34,822 bases of DNA from assembly GCA_018820275.1 (NCBI GenBank), contig JAHJOO010000001.1, forward strand, positions 1 to 34,822, in the 5' to 3' direction. This DNA comes from Alphaproteobacteria bacterium. GTDB taxonomy: Bacteria > Pseudomonadota > Alphaproteobacteria > Caulobacterales > Caulobacteraceae. Position 1 is the first letter of the stretch. The number at the start of each line of letters is the position of its first letter. The position numbers were made by a program, and so were the translations under genes. The notes beneath the pieces are model-generated. The model did no database searches and was not told the origin of the DNA. It was given only the letters and a program-made list of their open reading frames with translations. Shown one piece after another: positions 8,389 to 17,152 of the stretch.

Positions 8389-8458
8389 GGATTTGCTCCG
8401 CTGCTTGCGGGCGCAGCCTATAACCGGGGAATCGCGGAGTGTCGTCCGTCTGCGGCGA

Positions 8459-9610
8459 TTATTCCGCCAGCGCCTCGGCGAACGCCCAGTCCAGCCACGG
8501 CCCCAGAGCCTCCACGTCGCCCGCCTCGACCGTGCATCCGCACCAGACGCGCAGACCCGGTGGCGCGTTGCGGTGGCCCTCCACGTCGAAGGCGGCACCC
8601 TCGGCTTCCAGCAGGGCCTTCATGCGCAGGACCAGCGCCCTCTGCGCCGCCTCGTCGCGCGCAAGGACGCGCGGATCGACGATCTTCAGGCAGACGCTCG
8701 TCGTCGACCGTTCCTCCGGTCGTTCGGCCAGCCAGTCGATCCAGCCCGTCCGTTCGACCCAGTCGCCCAGCGCCGCGAAGTTGGCGTCCGTGCGCCGGAT
8801 CAGCTCGGCCAACCCTCCGACCGACAGCCCCCACTCGACCGCGTCGATCCAGTCTTCCAGCGTCCAGACGCTGAAGGTGTTGATCATCGACCCCGTGGCC
8901 AGCGCGCGGTCGAATCCCTTTCCGTCGCGCAGTCGCAGCACCTTCGGCACCGGCCGCGCCGGCTCATACGCGTCCAGACGCGCGATCGCCCTCGGACCCA
9001 GCGCGGCCACGCCCAGACCCGCCTCGCCGCCCAGCGCCTTCTGAAAACTGAACGTCACCACGTCCAGGCGATCCCACGGCAGGGGCATGGCGAAGGCCGC
9101 CGACGTCGCGTCGCAGATCACCAGGCCCTCGCGATCCGCGCCGATCCAGTCCCCGCCCGGCGCCTTCACGCCTGCGGTCGTGCCGTTCCAGGGGAACACC
9201 AGGTCCGCCTCCGGATCTACGCGGGTCACGTCCGGGAACCGACCCCACGGCGCGGTCAGCACCTCGGGCGTCAGGTTCAGGTGATCGCGCACGTCGGTGG
9301 CCCACACCTTGCCGAAATTCTCGAAGGCCATGACCTGTACCGGGCGCGGCCCCAGCAGGTTCCACAGCGCCGCCTCCACGGCACCGGTGTCGGATCCGGG
9401 CAGATAGACCAGCGCCCAGTCCTCGGGGACCTCCAGCAGCTCCCGGGTCAGCGTGATCCCGTGCGCGAACCGCGCCACCACCTCCGGCGCGCGGATGCCG
9501 CGCCCCAGCAGGTCCGTCGACACGACGCCGCGCGACCACCCGGGCCGCTTGGCCGTCGGCCCCGCCGAGAACCACGGCCGCGCGGGCTTCACATTGGGCT
9601 TGCTGGCCAT
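8459..9610 (-). CDS. serC: Phosphoserine aminotransferase
   Basis: 383 residues of a fold-type-I PLP aminotransferase of the phosphoserine type. N-terminal [12 protein letters not shown] (about 14-25), [17 protein letters not shown] (about 71-87) and the PLP-lysine motif [15 protein letters not shown] with Lys191 are visible. It transfers the amino group from glutamate to 3-phosphohydroxypyruvate in serine synthesis. ATG at 9610 has a GAGGG ribosome site that overlaps the TGA of the DnaJ-like gene 7 bases upstream, so the two are probably co-translated. serA, a common partner, is not adjacent. Confidence 0.92.
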   Translation of the reverse strand: MASKPNVKPARPWFSAGPTAKRPGWSRGVVSTDLLGRGIRAPEVVARFAHGITLTRELLEVPEDWALVYLPGSDTGAVEAALWNLLGPRPVQVMAFENFGKVWATDVRDHLNLTPEVLTAPWGRFPDVTRVDPEADLVFPWNGTTAGVKAPGGDWIGADREGLVICDATSAAFAMPLPWDRLDVVTFSFQKALGGEAGLGVAALGPRAIARLDAYEPARPVPKVLRLRDGKGFDRALATGSMINTFSVWTLEDWIDAVEWGLSVGGLAELIRRTDANFAALGDWVERTGWIDWLAERPEERSTTSVCLKIVDPRVLARDEAAQRALVLRMKALLEAEGAAFDVEGHRNAPPGLRVWCGCTVEAGDVEALGPWLDWAFAEALAE

Positions 9611-9617
9611 CGATCCC

Positions 9618-10517
9618 TCAATCCCGGAAGGGCTTGATCGGCCCCTCGTCCCGCGCCGTCTCCGCCAGCTTCGTCAGGCGGTCGTCGGCCTCCGGCAGCA
9701 CGATCATCAGCTTCGCCAGCAGGTCGCCGCGCTTGCCGTCGGCGAACGCCCCGCGCCCCTTCAGCCTCAGAATCTTTCCGGAGCTCGACCCCTTGGGAAT
9801 GGTCATCATAACCGTCCCTTCGGGCGTGCGCACCGGGACCTTGCCGCCCAGCACCGCGTCGTACAGCGCCACCGGCTGGTCCATGGTCAGGTCCGGGCCG
9901 TCGCGCGTGAACAGGGGGTGTCTGGCGATCTTCAGCTCGATCAGGGCGTCGCCCGCCGGTCCGCCGCGCCCGGCCCCCCCCTGGCCCTTCAGCCGGATCA
10001 CCTGGCCGTCGCCCGCCCCCTTGGGAATGGCCACGTCCAGCATCCGCCCGTCCGAGAACTGGATGCGCCGCGTCGCGCCGGAGATGGAGTCCTCCAGCGT
10101 GACCTCCAGCGTGGCCCGCACGTCCTGGCCCTTGGTCGCGAACCCGCGCCCGCCGCGCGCCGTGCCGCCGCCGAACATGCCACCGAAGATCTCTTCCAGA
10201 TCGACGTCCTCGAACGCGCCGCGCGCGCCGCCGGCCTGACCGAACGGACTGCCGCCGGCCCCCGGCCGGCCGGAGAAGCCCCGGAACTGCTCGCGCCCGT
10301 CCGCGTCGATCTCGCCCCGGTCGAACTTCGCCTTCTTCGCGGCGTCCCCGAGGATGTCGAAGGCCGCCGTCACGCGCTTGAACCGCTCCTCGGCAGCCTT
10401 GTCGCCGGGGTTGGAATCCGGATGCAGCTGCTTGGCCAGCTTGCGGTAGGCGGACTTGATCTCCGCCGCGCTCGCGCCGCGCGCCACGCCCAGTTCCTTG
10501 TAGGGATCACCCGCCAC
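9618..10517 (-). CDS. DnaJ-like co-chaperone without zinc finger (CbpA type)
   Basis: 299 residues from a GTG at 10517 with AAGGAG upstream. The J-domain (about 4-67) has the HPD motif at 32-34. A Gly/Phe-rich linker (about 78-125) follows, and then the two beta-domain substrate-binding region (DVRATLEVTLEDSISGATRRI from about 131), with no CxxCxGxG zinc repeats. This architecture is CbpA/DnaJ-class-B: it stimulates DnaK ATPase and binds unfolded clients. It directly follows the last GTA gene g15 (51-base gap) and leads into serC. Co-expression with phage-like particle assembly is possible, but the gap leaves room for its own promoter. Confidence 0.9.
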   Translation of the reverse strand: MAGDPYKELGVARGASAAEIKSAYRKLAKQLHPDSNPGDKAAEERFKRVTAAFDILGDAAKKAKFDRGEIDADGREQFRGFSGRPGAGGSPFGQAGGARGAFEDVDLEEIFGGMFGGGTARGGRGFATKGQDVRATLEVTLEDSISGATRRIQFSDGRMLDVAIPKGAGDGQVIRLKGQGGAGRGGPAGDALIELKIARHPLFTRDGPDLTMDQPVALYDAVLGGKVPVRTPEGTVMMTIPKGSSSGKILRLKGRGAFADGKRGDLLAKLMIVLPEADDRLTKLAETARDEGPIKPFRD

Positions 10518-10568
10518 GCGGCCGTCGCTCCTTGCTGCCAGTACCGTCAGTTAGGGCACGACGGCGCG

Positions 10569-13500
10569 TCATGCGAGGGGGATCGTCGTCTCCAGTCCCC
10601 AACCCCAACCGTCGCCCCACTGGCTGACGGCCGCGCGCGCGTCGTCCAGACCGTCGGGAAACAGCTCCGTCAGCCCCGGGCCGGTCGTCTCCAGCATCGG
10701 CGCGTCCGTCTCGACGATCCCCACTTCGACGTCCGCGTCCAGCCACCGCACCCGGAACCGGGTGGGATCGGCGCCCGCGTCCGGCCCGTCCCAGCGATCC
10801 CCTTCCAGCCGGGTCCGCGCGATCCAGTTCAGGCGCCGCCCGCCGCCGGCCATGGCGCGCGCCGTCAGATGCGCCGGCGACCACGGCCGCCCGTGCGCCC
10901 CGCTCACCGTCGCCGTCACCTCGGCCACCTTCGGTCCTCCCGCAGGACCGCCGGCCGGCCCCGCGCGCCAGATCCGCTCCACGCCCCGCTCGCCCGCGGC
11001 CAGGTCGACCCGCGTCAGCCCGTCCAGCATGACGACCCCGGCGCCCGCGTCCGCCGCCGCGGCGACCGTGCCCTGCTGTCCGCGCAGCAGACCTCCCAAC
11101 CGCCACACGTCGTCGCCCAGCGGCTCGGCCGACAGGAACTGGACGATCTCCCAACCTTCGGTCCCCGCCACGGCCAGCGCGTTCGCCCCGGCCAGCACCG
11201 CCGCCTCCGGCCGCGAGCCCGGCGGCCGCCCCTCGAGGCGCACCACCATCCCCGACGCCCGCATCCAGCGATGCCGCACGCCGGCGCCCAGCGCCGCGAC
11301 CAGTGTCCCCACCGTCGCCGGCGTGGCGACCTCGCCCCGGCGGGTCAGCGTCTCGACGGAACCCCCCGCCCAGACGCCCTGCGCCCGCCACGGGTCGCCC
11401 GCCACCGCCGCCAGCGGCCGCGCGTCGCCCTCGGCCTCCGGCAGCGGCGGCAGGTCCAGCACCGCCAGGAAGGGCGTCCCGAAAGGCTCGACCGGGCTCT
11501 CGCCCCGGGGTCCGCTCGCCACGCCCGCCGCCAGCGCCCCCGGTGCCCGGCCCAGCGTCGCACGCGGCGTCTCATCCCGCGTCACGCGGTCGACGCGCCA
11601 GTCGCCCACGAACCCTTCCACCGCCACGACGTCGCCGGGTTCCAGCCTCAGCGCCTCCACCGGCCCCGGCGCCAGGGTCAGCGTCTCCGCCTCCTCGTCC
11701 CGCGCCAGCCGCCGCCCCGCCGCGTCTTCCGCCGTCACGACCGGACAGACGATCGCCAGATCCAGCGCCGCCTCGTCTCCCGCCCCGCCTCCGCGCACGG
11801 CCACGGCCCCGGTCCGGTAGTCGGCGTCACCGTCCACGAACCGCGCCCGGACTGTCGCCGGCACCGGCTCCAGCCGGCGATCCAGCCGCACGGTGGGCGT
11901 CCCGTCCAGCACAGCCAGCGCCTCTTTCGACAGCACCGCCGCCGCCGGCTCCGGCGCGATCAGGCGCACCCCGGCGTCCCGTTCCACGATCGTCAGCCCC
12001 AGCGCAGCGCACAGCGGTGCCAGAGCCTCGCGCCCCGCCGTCGGCCCTTCCAGCACGATCCCGTCCACCCGCACGGGGCTGGCGTCCACCCCCGCGTCTT
12101 CGGCCGCATACCCGGCGCGCTCCAGCACCGCCTGCGCCAGCGCCGTCCCCTCGCCGTGCAGCCGCCCGTTCAGCCAGTGCCCGGTCGCCCAGGCCCCCGC
12201 GTCGGCCCAAAGATCTCCCCGCCCCGGAAACGCCGGCCACGGCCGCGCGTCCCAGCACCAGGCGTCCGCCGCCTCCAGCATGGGGCCGCCATAGAGCGAC
12301 GAGATGGGGTTATTCTCCGCCGCCCCGTACCAGCGCAGCACCGCCTCCAGCGCCCGGCGCTGCATCCGGTCGTCCCGTGCCCCGGTCGAGAACGGCGGGG
12401 GCGAGCTCTCGGTGCTCTTGGGGTCCCGAAACAGGTTCGGCGCATTGCCCCCGCGGTCCACCGCGGCGCAGCCGAACTCCGTCAGCCGGATCGGCTTCAT
12501 CCCCGGAACCCAGGCCGTCGGCGTCGCCGACCTCACCCCGCCCGGCCGGTCGTGGTGCGGATGGCTCCACCATCCCGCCAGATCCTTGGCGCGGAAGACC
12601 CAGTCCTCGCCGTGCGCCCCGTCGACGACCGGCGTCCGGATTTGCGCCGCGCGGCCTTCGTCCGAGGCGTGGAACCAGTCGAAATTCTCACCGCCGGCCA
12701 CCTGCGCGGCCAGATAGGCCGGGTCGTCGGGCCCGGCGAACGCGCCCGCGTCGACCCCGCCGTCCCCGTCGCGCCAGTCCCCCAGCGGCGGATAGAAGTC
12801 GATGCCGACGTAATCGATGTTTTCATCCGCCCACAGCGGGTCGAGATGGAAGATCACGTCCCCGCCCTCGTGCCGCCCGAACCATTCCGACCAGTCCGCG
12901 GCATAGGACAGTTTCACGCCGGACCCCGCGATCGCCCGGCACTCCGCCGCCAGCGCCTTCAGCTGCGCCACCGCCAAAAACCCTCCGTCCGCGTCCCGCG
13001 TCCAGGTCAGGCCCCGCATTTCCGACGCGATCAGCAGGCCGTCGGCCCCCGTCTCGGCCGCCAGCGCCGCATAGTGCCGCGCCATCCGCCTCAGGCCCTG
13101 GCCGTCCGCCGCGCCGAAACAGGCCGCCACGTCCGCCGCGGCCTCGGCCCCGTCCCGCCCCGCGACCCGACCGCGCCACGGATAGCCGTCGCAGTCCATG
13201 AAGACGAAGGGATACAGCGTCACCTCCAGCCCGCGCGCCTTCAGCTCCGCCACCGCCTGCCGCACGCTCGCGTCCGACGGCGTCCCGCCATAGGCCGGCG
13301 CTCCGTCGAACGTCGAAATCAGATGCGCCGCGTCCCGCCCCAGCCCGGCCACCGACCAGTCCAGCGGCTCGGTCGGCTTGTCCCGCCGCTCGACGCCGGG
13401 GCTCACGGTGAACGCATGCGCCGCCGTCGACGTCCCGAACCACCCGATCACCAGGCTGACGCGCTTCAGGTTCGGCGCCTGCGCCTGCAGCTGGTCCAGG

Positions 13501-14234
13501 CTGACCGCCAGCCCCGGCCGGCCGTCGCCCGTGTGCACGTTCTCCGCCGCCGTCCGCGTCAGCCCCTCGCGCCGCACCACCGCCTCGGTCGCCAGCACGA
13601 ACTCCCCCGCCCCGGGGATCAGGCACACCCCTTCCAGCAGGTCCTCCAGCCCCGGTTCAGGCCCGCGCGGCCGCCGGAACACCTCGAAGCCCAGCTGCGG
13701 CGCCCGGTTGCCGTACGGCCCCAGCGCCAGATCCTCGAACACCGCATAGGCGACGCCGCGATACGCCGGTGCCTCCCCCTCCACCGCCTCGATCAGCGCA
13801 TCCGGCACCTGGTCCTCCCCGCCCCGATGCACCCGCATCGTCACGCCGGTCAGGTCCATCGGCCGCCCGTCGGCCCAGACCCGCCCGATCCCGTCGATCT
13901 CCCCCTCGCAGATCGCCACGGCGAAGCTCAGCGAATAGGCGCTCGTCTCCGTCCGCGGCCCGCCCTTGCCCGCGCCCTCCGTGCGCCGGTCCTCCAGGAA
14001 CCGCGCCGCCCAGATCACTTGCCCGGTGACCCGCGCCCGCCCGGCGACCCAGGCCATCGGCGCGCCCTCCGCCGTGCCCTGGACCCGCAGCGCCTCGATC
14101 CGCGGCCCGCGCCGCACCGGCGCCAGCGACCCGATCAGCCGCGCGTCCAGCACCCCGCCCAGGGCCCGCCCGACCGCCGCTCCCAAAGGCCCCGCCACGC
14201 CTGCGCCGACCGCGCCCAGAACCGTGCCGGCCAT
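10569..14234 (-). CDS. GTA g15 baseplate megatron protein with TIM-barrel-like domain
   Basis: 1221 residues, the largest GTA protein and last in the cluster. The N-terminus (GTVLGAVGAGVAGPLGAAVGRALGG) is Gly/Ala-rich and helical, as in other GTA host-specificity proteins. The GTA TIM-barrel-like domain spans roughly 290-610, with YPFVFMDCDGYPWRG near 345, NIDYVGIDFYPPLGDW near 470 and LTEFGCAAVDRGGNAPNLF near 583. The C-terminal half contains phage-tail beta-rich domains. In R. capsulatus GTA this protein forms the baseplate spike region that touches the recipient cell. ATG at 14234 directly abuts the TAG of g14. No palindromic element was seen in this gene. Confidence 0.93.
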   Translation of the reverse strand: MAGTVLGAVGAGVAGPLGAAVGRALGGVLDARLIGSLAPVRRGPRIEALRVQGTAEGAPMAWVAGRARVTGQVIWAARFLEDRRTEGAGKGGPRTETSAYSLSFAVAICEGEIDGIGRVWADGRPMDLTGVTMRVHRGGEDQVPDALIEAVEGEAPAYRGVAYAVFEDLALGPYGNRAPQLGFEVFRRPRGPEPGLEDLLEGVCLIPGAGEFVLATEAVVRREGLTRTAAENVHTGDGRPGLAVSLDQLQAQAPNLKRVSLVIGWFGTSTAAHAFTVSPGVERRDKPTEPLDWSVAGLGRDAAHLISTFDGAPAYGGTPSDASVRQAVAELKARGLEVTLYPFVFMDCDGYPWRGRVAGRDGAEAAADVAACFGAADGQGLRRMARHYAALAAETGADGLLIASEMRGLTWTRDADGGFLAVAQLKALAAECRAIAGSGVKLSYAADWSEWFGRHEGGDVIFHLDPLWADENIDYVGIDFYPPLGDWRDGDGGVDAGAFAGPDDPAYLAAQVAGGENFDWFHASDEGRAAQIRTPVVDGAHGEDWVFRAKDLAGWWSHPHHDRPGGVRSATPTAWVPGMKPIRLTEFGCAAVDRGGNAPNLFRDPKSTESSPPPFSTGARDDRMQRRALEAVLRWYGAAENNPISSLYGGPMLEAADAWCWDARPWPAFPGRGDLWADAGAWATGHWLNGRLHGEGTALAQAVLERAGYAAEDAGVDASPVRVDGIVLEGPTAGREALAPLCAALGLTIVERDAGVRLIAPEPAAAVLSKEALAVLDGTPTVRLDRRLEPVPATVRARFVDGDADYRTGAVAVRGGGAGDEAALDLAIVCPVVTAEDAAGRRLARDEEAETLTLAPGPVEALRLEPGDVVAVEGFVGDWRVDRVTRDETPRATLGRAPGALAAGVASGPRGESPVEPFGTPFLAVLDLPPLPEAEGDARPLAAVAGDPWRAQGVWAGGSVETLTRRGEVATPATVGTLVAALGAGVRHRWMRASGMVVRLEGRPPGSRPEAAVLAGANALAVAGTEGWEIVQFLSAEPLGDDVWRLGGLLRGQQGTVAAAADAGAGVVMLDGLTRVDLAAGERGVERIWRAGPAGGPAGGPKVAEVTATVSGAHGRPWSPAHLTARAMAGGGRRLNWIARTRLEGDRWDGPDAGADPTRFRVRWLDADVEVGIVETDAPMLETTGPGLTELFPDGLDDARAAVSQWGDGWGWGLETTIPLA

Positions 14235-14738
14235 CTATGCCTCCGCTGTGCCCGGCCAGCGGAACACCCCCGCCAGCCGCTCTTCCCAGAACCGCCCCAT
14301 CCAGCTCTCGACCACCGCCCGGCCCCAGTAGGCGTGGATCATCTTGCGCGTCGACCCTGCCGCGCTCAGCACGCCGCAGTGCTTCACCGGCGCGCCCCGG
14401 CTCATGCGGAACAGCAGCACGTCGCCCACCCGCGCCTGCGCCGGCTGCACCTCCACCAGCCACGCCCGCGCCGCCTCCAGCAGGGTCTCGGACCCGCCCA
14501 CCTCGGCCCAGTCCGGCGAATAGGGCGGCACGACCGCCGGCTCCGGCCCGACCACCTCGCGCCAGATCCCGCGCACCAGTCCCAGGCAGTCCGCCCCCAC
14601 GCCCTTCACGCTGGCCTGATGCCGATACGGCGTGCCAATCCAGTCGCGGGCGACCCCAAGCGCGCGTTCTCCCTCCCCTTCATGGGGAGGGACGGCGGCG
14701 CAGCCGCCCGGGTGGGGCACGTCGCGACCCCCGCTCAC
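14235..14738 (-). CDS. GTA g14 NlpC/P60-type cell-wall peptidase
   Basis: 167 residues. The NlpC/P60-like core starts with ARDWIGTPYRHQ (about 30-41). The catalytic Cys lies in GVGADCLGLVRGIWRE (Cys51), His120 in VKHCGVL and a third polar residue is near 135. It probably opens recipient peptidoglycan for tail passage. GTG at 14738 overlaps the TGA of g13 (GTGA). Residues about 5-25 (VPHPGGCAAVPPHEGEGER) are the translation of a palindromic repeat, not of the peptidase fold; the same peptide recurs in g10.1. No alternative in-frame start exists between the repeat and the core, so the protein most likely carries this N-terminal extension. Confidence 0.9.
   Translation of the reverse strand: MSGGRDVPHPGGCAAVPPHEGEGERALGVARDWIGTPYRHQASVKGVGADCLGLVRGIWREVVGPEPAVVPPYSPDWAEVGGSETLLEAARAWLVEVQPAQARVGDVLLFRMSRGAPVKHCGVLSAAGSTRKMIHAYWGRAVVESWMGRFWEERLAGVFRWPGTAEA
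14669..14718. repeat. Palindromic element A, in frame in g14
   Basis: A half-length copy of a GC-rich mosaic repeat: hairpin CCCTCCCC-ttcat-GGGGAGGG (14671-14691), second hairpin GGCGGC-gca-GCCGCC (14694-14708), then CGGGTGGGGC. It nearly matches the first half of element B (17163-17212). It codes for residues about 7-23 of g14. Confidence 0.85.
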
Positions 14739-15367
14739 CGCCGACCCCCGTCATGCCGCCCGCCCTCGACCGGCACGGCGGCGATGAAGTCGTCGCCCGG
14801 GACATGCGGGAAGCCGCGGAAGTTCGCGCCGTTGCCGAACGCGTCCACGCAGGTCCGCCAGCGCTTGTCGCAGCTCATGCCGGGAAAGGTGTCGGGCCCC
14901 AAGCCGCACCGCGCGTCCCGGAAGCGCGCGTCGCACGCCCGGCCATAGGTCCGGCCGACCGCCCGATCCAGCTTCGAAGCCGGCCCTTCCAGTTCGACCG
15001 TCAGAACCCCGTCCGCCAGCGTCAGCCGCCCCAGCGCCCCGACCCACAGCCGCACCTTCAGCCCGGGTGCCGACCAGTCCACGCGCCACAGCTCCACCGC
15101 GGCCCCGTCGAACATCTCCGGATCGAACCCCTCGCCCACCGCGCCCGAGGCCGTCGCCGTCGCCGCCGCGCCCCCGGCCTCCGCCTCGGTCGCGCCGACG
15201 CCCCAGCCCTCGCTGGGCGAACAGCTGACCCCGTCGACCTCCAGCGCCCGGTCGTGATCCGTGAAGCCCAGCCGCCCGCCGTCCGCCCGCGTCACGATCC
15301 AGGCATGGCACAGCCTCGCCGCCCCGCTCTCGATGCGGGCGACCAGCTCTTCAGGAATCTCTCGCAT
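14735..15367 (-). CDS. GTA g13 tail hub protein (DUF2163 / BR0599 domains)
   Basis: 210 residues. The N-terminal DUF2163-like part reads LCHAWIVTRADGGRLGFTDHD (about 19-39). The C-terminal part has four Cys at about 145, 154, 166 and 173, in RACDARFRDARCGLG and GMSCDKRWRTC. The R. capsulatus GTA hub protein is reported to hold an iron-sulfur cluster, and this Cys set is the obvious ligand site. The C-terminus ends in a Gly/Arg/Asp-rich tail. ATG at 15367 lies 3 bases after the g12 TAG, and its own stop overlaps the g14 start (GTGA). Confidence 0.92.
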   Translation of the reverse strand: MREIPEELVARIESGAARLCHAWIVTRADGGRLGFTDHDRALEVDGVSCSPSEGWGVGATEAEAGGAAATATASGAVGEGFDPEMFDGAAVELWRVDWSAPGLKVRLWVGALGRLTLADGVLTVELEGPASKLDRAVGRTYGRACDARFRDARCGLGPDTFPGMSCDKRWRTCVDAFGNGANFRGFPHVPGDDFIAAVPVEGGRHDGGRR

Positions 15368-15370
15368 GGC

Positions 15371-15967
15371 CTAGACCCGGATCTCCACCAGCGGCACCGC
15401 CGCCATCCGCCCGGCGTCGAAGCTCTCCAGCGTCACGTCGATCCGGTCGGCGTCGAACCGCACCGGCACGTCGAACAGGAACCCCGCCGTCACGACCGCG
15501 CCCTCCGCCGGTGCCGCCGCCAGCGTCACCACGCCGGTCGCCGCATCGACCCCCGCCGCCACGACACCTCCGTCCACGGCCACGACCACCGATCCCGCCA
15601 CCGGCTTGCGGATCACCCGCCCGCCCTTCCTCAGCTGGAACGCCGCCGTCTCCCCGTCTCCGGTCCCGATCGGCTGGTCCGTCGCCGCCGGTTCGATCCC
15701 CGGCGCGCAGGACCGGAAGTCCATGAAGTCCCGGAACCGGAACCCGAACAACAGCCCCATCCGCGCCTCGAAGAACGCCACCAGCTCCGCCATGTCGGCC
15801 AGCGACCTCAGGTTCGCCCCGATCAGCCACCGCCGACGGCCCTCCGCCCACGGCGTCGACCGCCGCTCAAAGCCCGACGCCAGCGTCACGACCTCCGTCC
15901 GCCGCTCCACCCCGCCCGTCGACCCGAAGGCCAGGCGCGCGGGCAGGCTGACCTCGTGAAAACCCAT
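15371..15967 (-). CDS. GTA g12 distal tail protein (DUF2460)
   Basis: 198 residues with the DUF2460 pattern: FHEVSLPARLAFGSTGGVERRTEV at the N-terminus, W-x-RR-x-W near 40-47, FFEARMGLLFGFRFRDFMDF (about 65-84) and a beta-rich C-terminus ending VEIRV. Distal tail proteins form the ring joining tail tube and baseplate. ATG at 15967 has a strong GGAGGTGAGG site. It is the first gene after the plus-strand DUF805 insertion, so it is separated from g11 by 681 bases and needs either long read-through transcription or its own promoter in 15968-16081. Confidence 0.92.
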   Translation of the reverse strand: MGFHEVSLPARLAFGSTGGVERRTEVVTLASGFERRSTPWAEGRRRWLIGANLRSLADMAELVAFFEARMGLLFGFRFRDFMDFRSCAPGIEPAATDQPIGTGDGETAAFQLRKGGRVIRKPVAGSVVVAVDGGVVAAGVDAATGVVTLAAAPAEGAVVTAGFLFDVPVRFDADRIDVTLESFDAGRMAAVPLVEIRV

Positions 15968-16081
15968 GCCTCACCTCCGCCGGCGCCCGCCTCGAAGCGG
16001 AGGCCGGAACCTGTCGTCTCTTTCACTTGTCCGCCGAACCGCCGTGACCCATGCTCCGCCCAGGGAAACAGGGAGGGGCCC

Positions 16082-16558
16082 ATGACCTTCGATCAGGACC
16101 GTCACGTCCAGCCGCTGGACCTTCAGTCGCTGTTGCTCTCGTTCGAGGGTCGGACCCGCCGCTCGCACTTCTGGATCGGCTGGCTGATCCTGCTCGGCGC
16201 CGGAGTCGTCCTCGGCTGGGTGCCGGTCTTCGGCCAGATCCTGTCGCTCGCCCTGATCTGGCCGAACACCGCCATCGCCGTGAAGCGCCTGCACGACATG
16301 GGTCAGTCGGGCTGGCTGGTGCTCATCCCCTGGGTGGTCGGCATCGGTGCCCTGATCGGCGGGATCGTCATGACCGGCGTGGGCGCCGTCGCCACGGCCC
16401 TGACCGACGACCCGTGGGCCCTGCTGGCCGCCCTGGGGCCCGCCCTCGGCCTGTTCGCCCTCTCGGCCCTGGTCGGCTTTGTCTTCCTCGCCTGGATCGG
16501 ACTCGTCGACTCACAATCCGGCTCGAACCGCTTCGGCCCGAACCCGAAGGGGCTCTAG
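16082..16558 (+). CDS. DUF805 family membrane protein inserted in the GTA cluster
   Basis: 158 residues. It has the DUF805 opening (LLLSFEGRTRRSHFWIGWLIL, about 17-37), the KRLHDMGQSGWLVLIPWV motif (about 68-85), four hydrophobic segments and the C-terminal SGSNRFGPNPKG. ATG at 16082 is preceded by GGGAGGGG. The family is of unknown function and usually stands alone. Here it lies on the plus strand between g11 and g12, opposite to all GTA genes, and is followed by a tandem 34-base repeat (16557-16638) before the end of g11. It is either a passenger gene or an accidental insertion; codon usage looks like the host's. Confidence 0.85.
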   Translation: MTFDQDRHVQPLDLQSLLLSFEGRTRRSHFWIGWLILLGAGVVLGWVPVFGQILSLALIWPNTAIAVKRLHDMGQSGWLVLIPWVVGIGALIGGIVMTGVGAVATALTDDPWALLAALGPALGLFALSALVGFVFLAWIGLVDSQSGSNRFGPNPKGL

Positions 16559-16638
16559 CCCTCAAGCAGCGAGCGGCCGCGCCGCGAGCGTCAGGGCGGC
16601 GTCCAGCCCTCAAGCAGCGAGCGGCCGCGCCGCGAGCG
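16557..16638. repeat. Tandem 34-base direct repeat between DUF805 gene and g11
   Basis: Two identical 34-base copies at 16557-16590 and 16605-16638 (period 48), each starting AGCCCTCAAGCAGCGAGCGG and containing the hairpin GCGGC-cgc-GCCGC. They fill the gap between the convergent ends of the DUF805 gene and g11. The first copy starts inside the DUF805 stop codon. They may act as a convergent terminator or mark an insertion or duplication edge. Confidence 0.85.
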
Positions 16639-16648
16639 ATAGGGCCAC

Positions 16649-17152
16649 TCAAAGCCTCCGCGCGCCCAGCATCACCGCGCGCGCCAGCGCCTGGGCCACC
16701 TGCGCCTCGCTGCGCAGCAGGGTCTCGGCCCCGCCCTGCACCGTGACGTTCACCGTCACGGGCGCCCCCGTCGCCGGCCCGATCTCGCCGCCGGTCGACG
16801 GCCGGAACACCTCCGGCCCGCGCTCGCCCACCAGATAGGCCCCGCCCGCGCTCACCGGCCCGCCGTCCGCGCGCGATCCCCGGAACAGCCCGCCCACCGC
16901 CTGGGTGATCGCCGGCCCCAGCCCCGCGCCCGCCGCCGTATTGACCGCGCCCAACGCCGCCCGCGCCAGTTCCTGCAGCGTGATCTCCCCGTCCGCCGCC
17001 GCCCGCGCCAGCGATCCCGCCAGCCGCTCGCCCGCGCGCCCGAACGCCGCCTCGATCGCCCCCGCCGTCCGCTCCGCCGGCTCCTTGAGAGCCTCCAGCG
17101 CGGCCTGCGCCTCCGCCGTCCGGCGCGGGATGTCTCCCAGAGTGTCGGTCAT
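16649..17152 (-). CDS. GTA g11 short tail tape-measure protein
   Basis: 167 residues. The N-terminal two thirds are helical and Ala/Glu-rich (about 1-85). Then comes a glycine-rich hydrophobic stretch and the tail tape-measure C-terminal signature ADGGPVSAGGAYLVGERGPEVF (about 95-116), followed by a beta segment (VTVNVTVQGG). Tape-measure length sets tail length, and GTA tails are short, so a small protein is expected. ATG at 17152 overlaps the g10.1 stop (ATGA). It is the last GTA gene before the plus-strand DUF805 insertion. Confidence 0.87.
   Translation of the reverse strand: MTDTLGDIPRRTAEAQAALEALKEPAERTAGAIEAAFGRAGERLAGSLARAAADGEITLQELARAALGAVNTAAGAGLGPAITQAVGGLFRGSRADGGPVSAGGAYLVGERGPEVFRPSTGGEIGPATGAPVTVNVTVQGGAETLLRSEAQVAQALARAVMLGARRL

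Noticed and set aside
9453..14948. Plus-strand open frame of about 1830 codons opposite dnaJ-like, g15 and g14
   Set aside because: Composition is Arg/Pro/His-rich low-complexity, typical of the antisense of high-GC coding DNA, and the minus strand carries recognisable proteins across the whole span.
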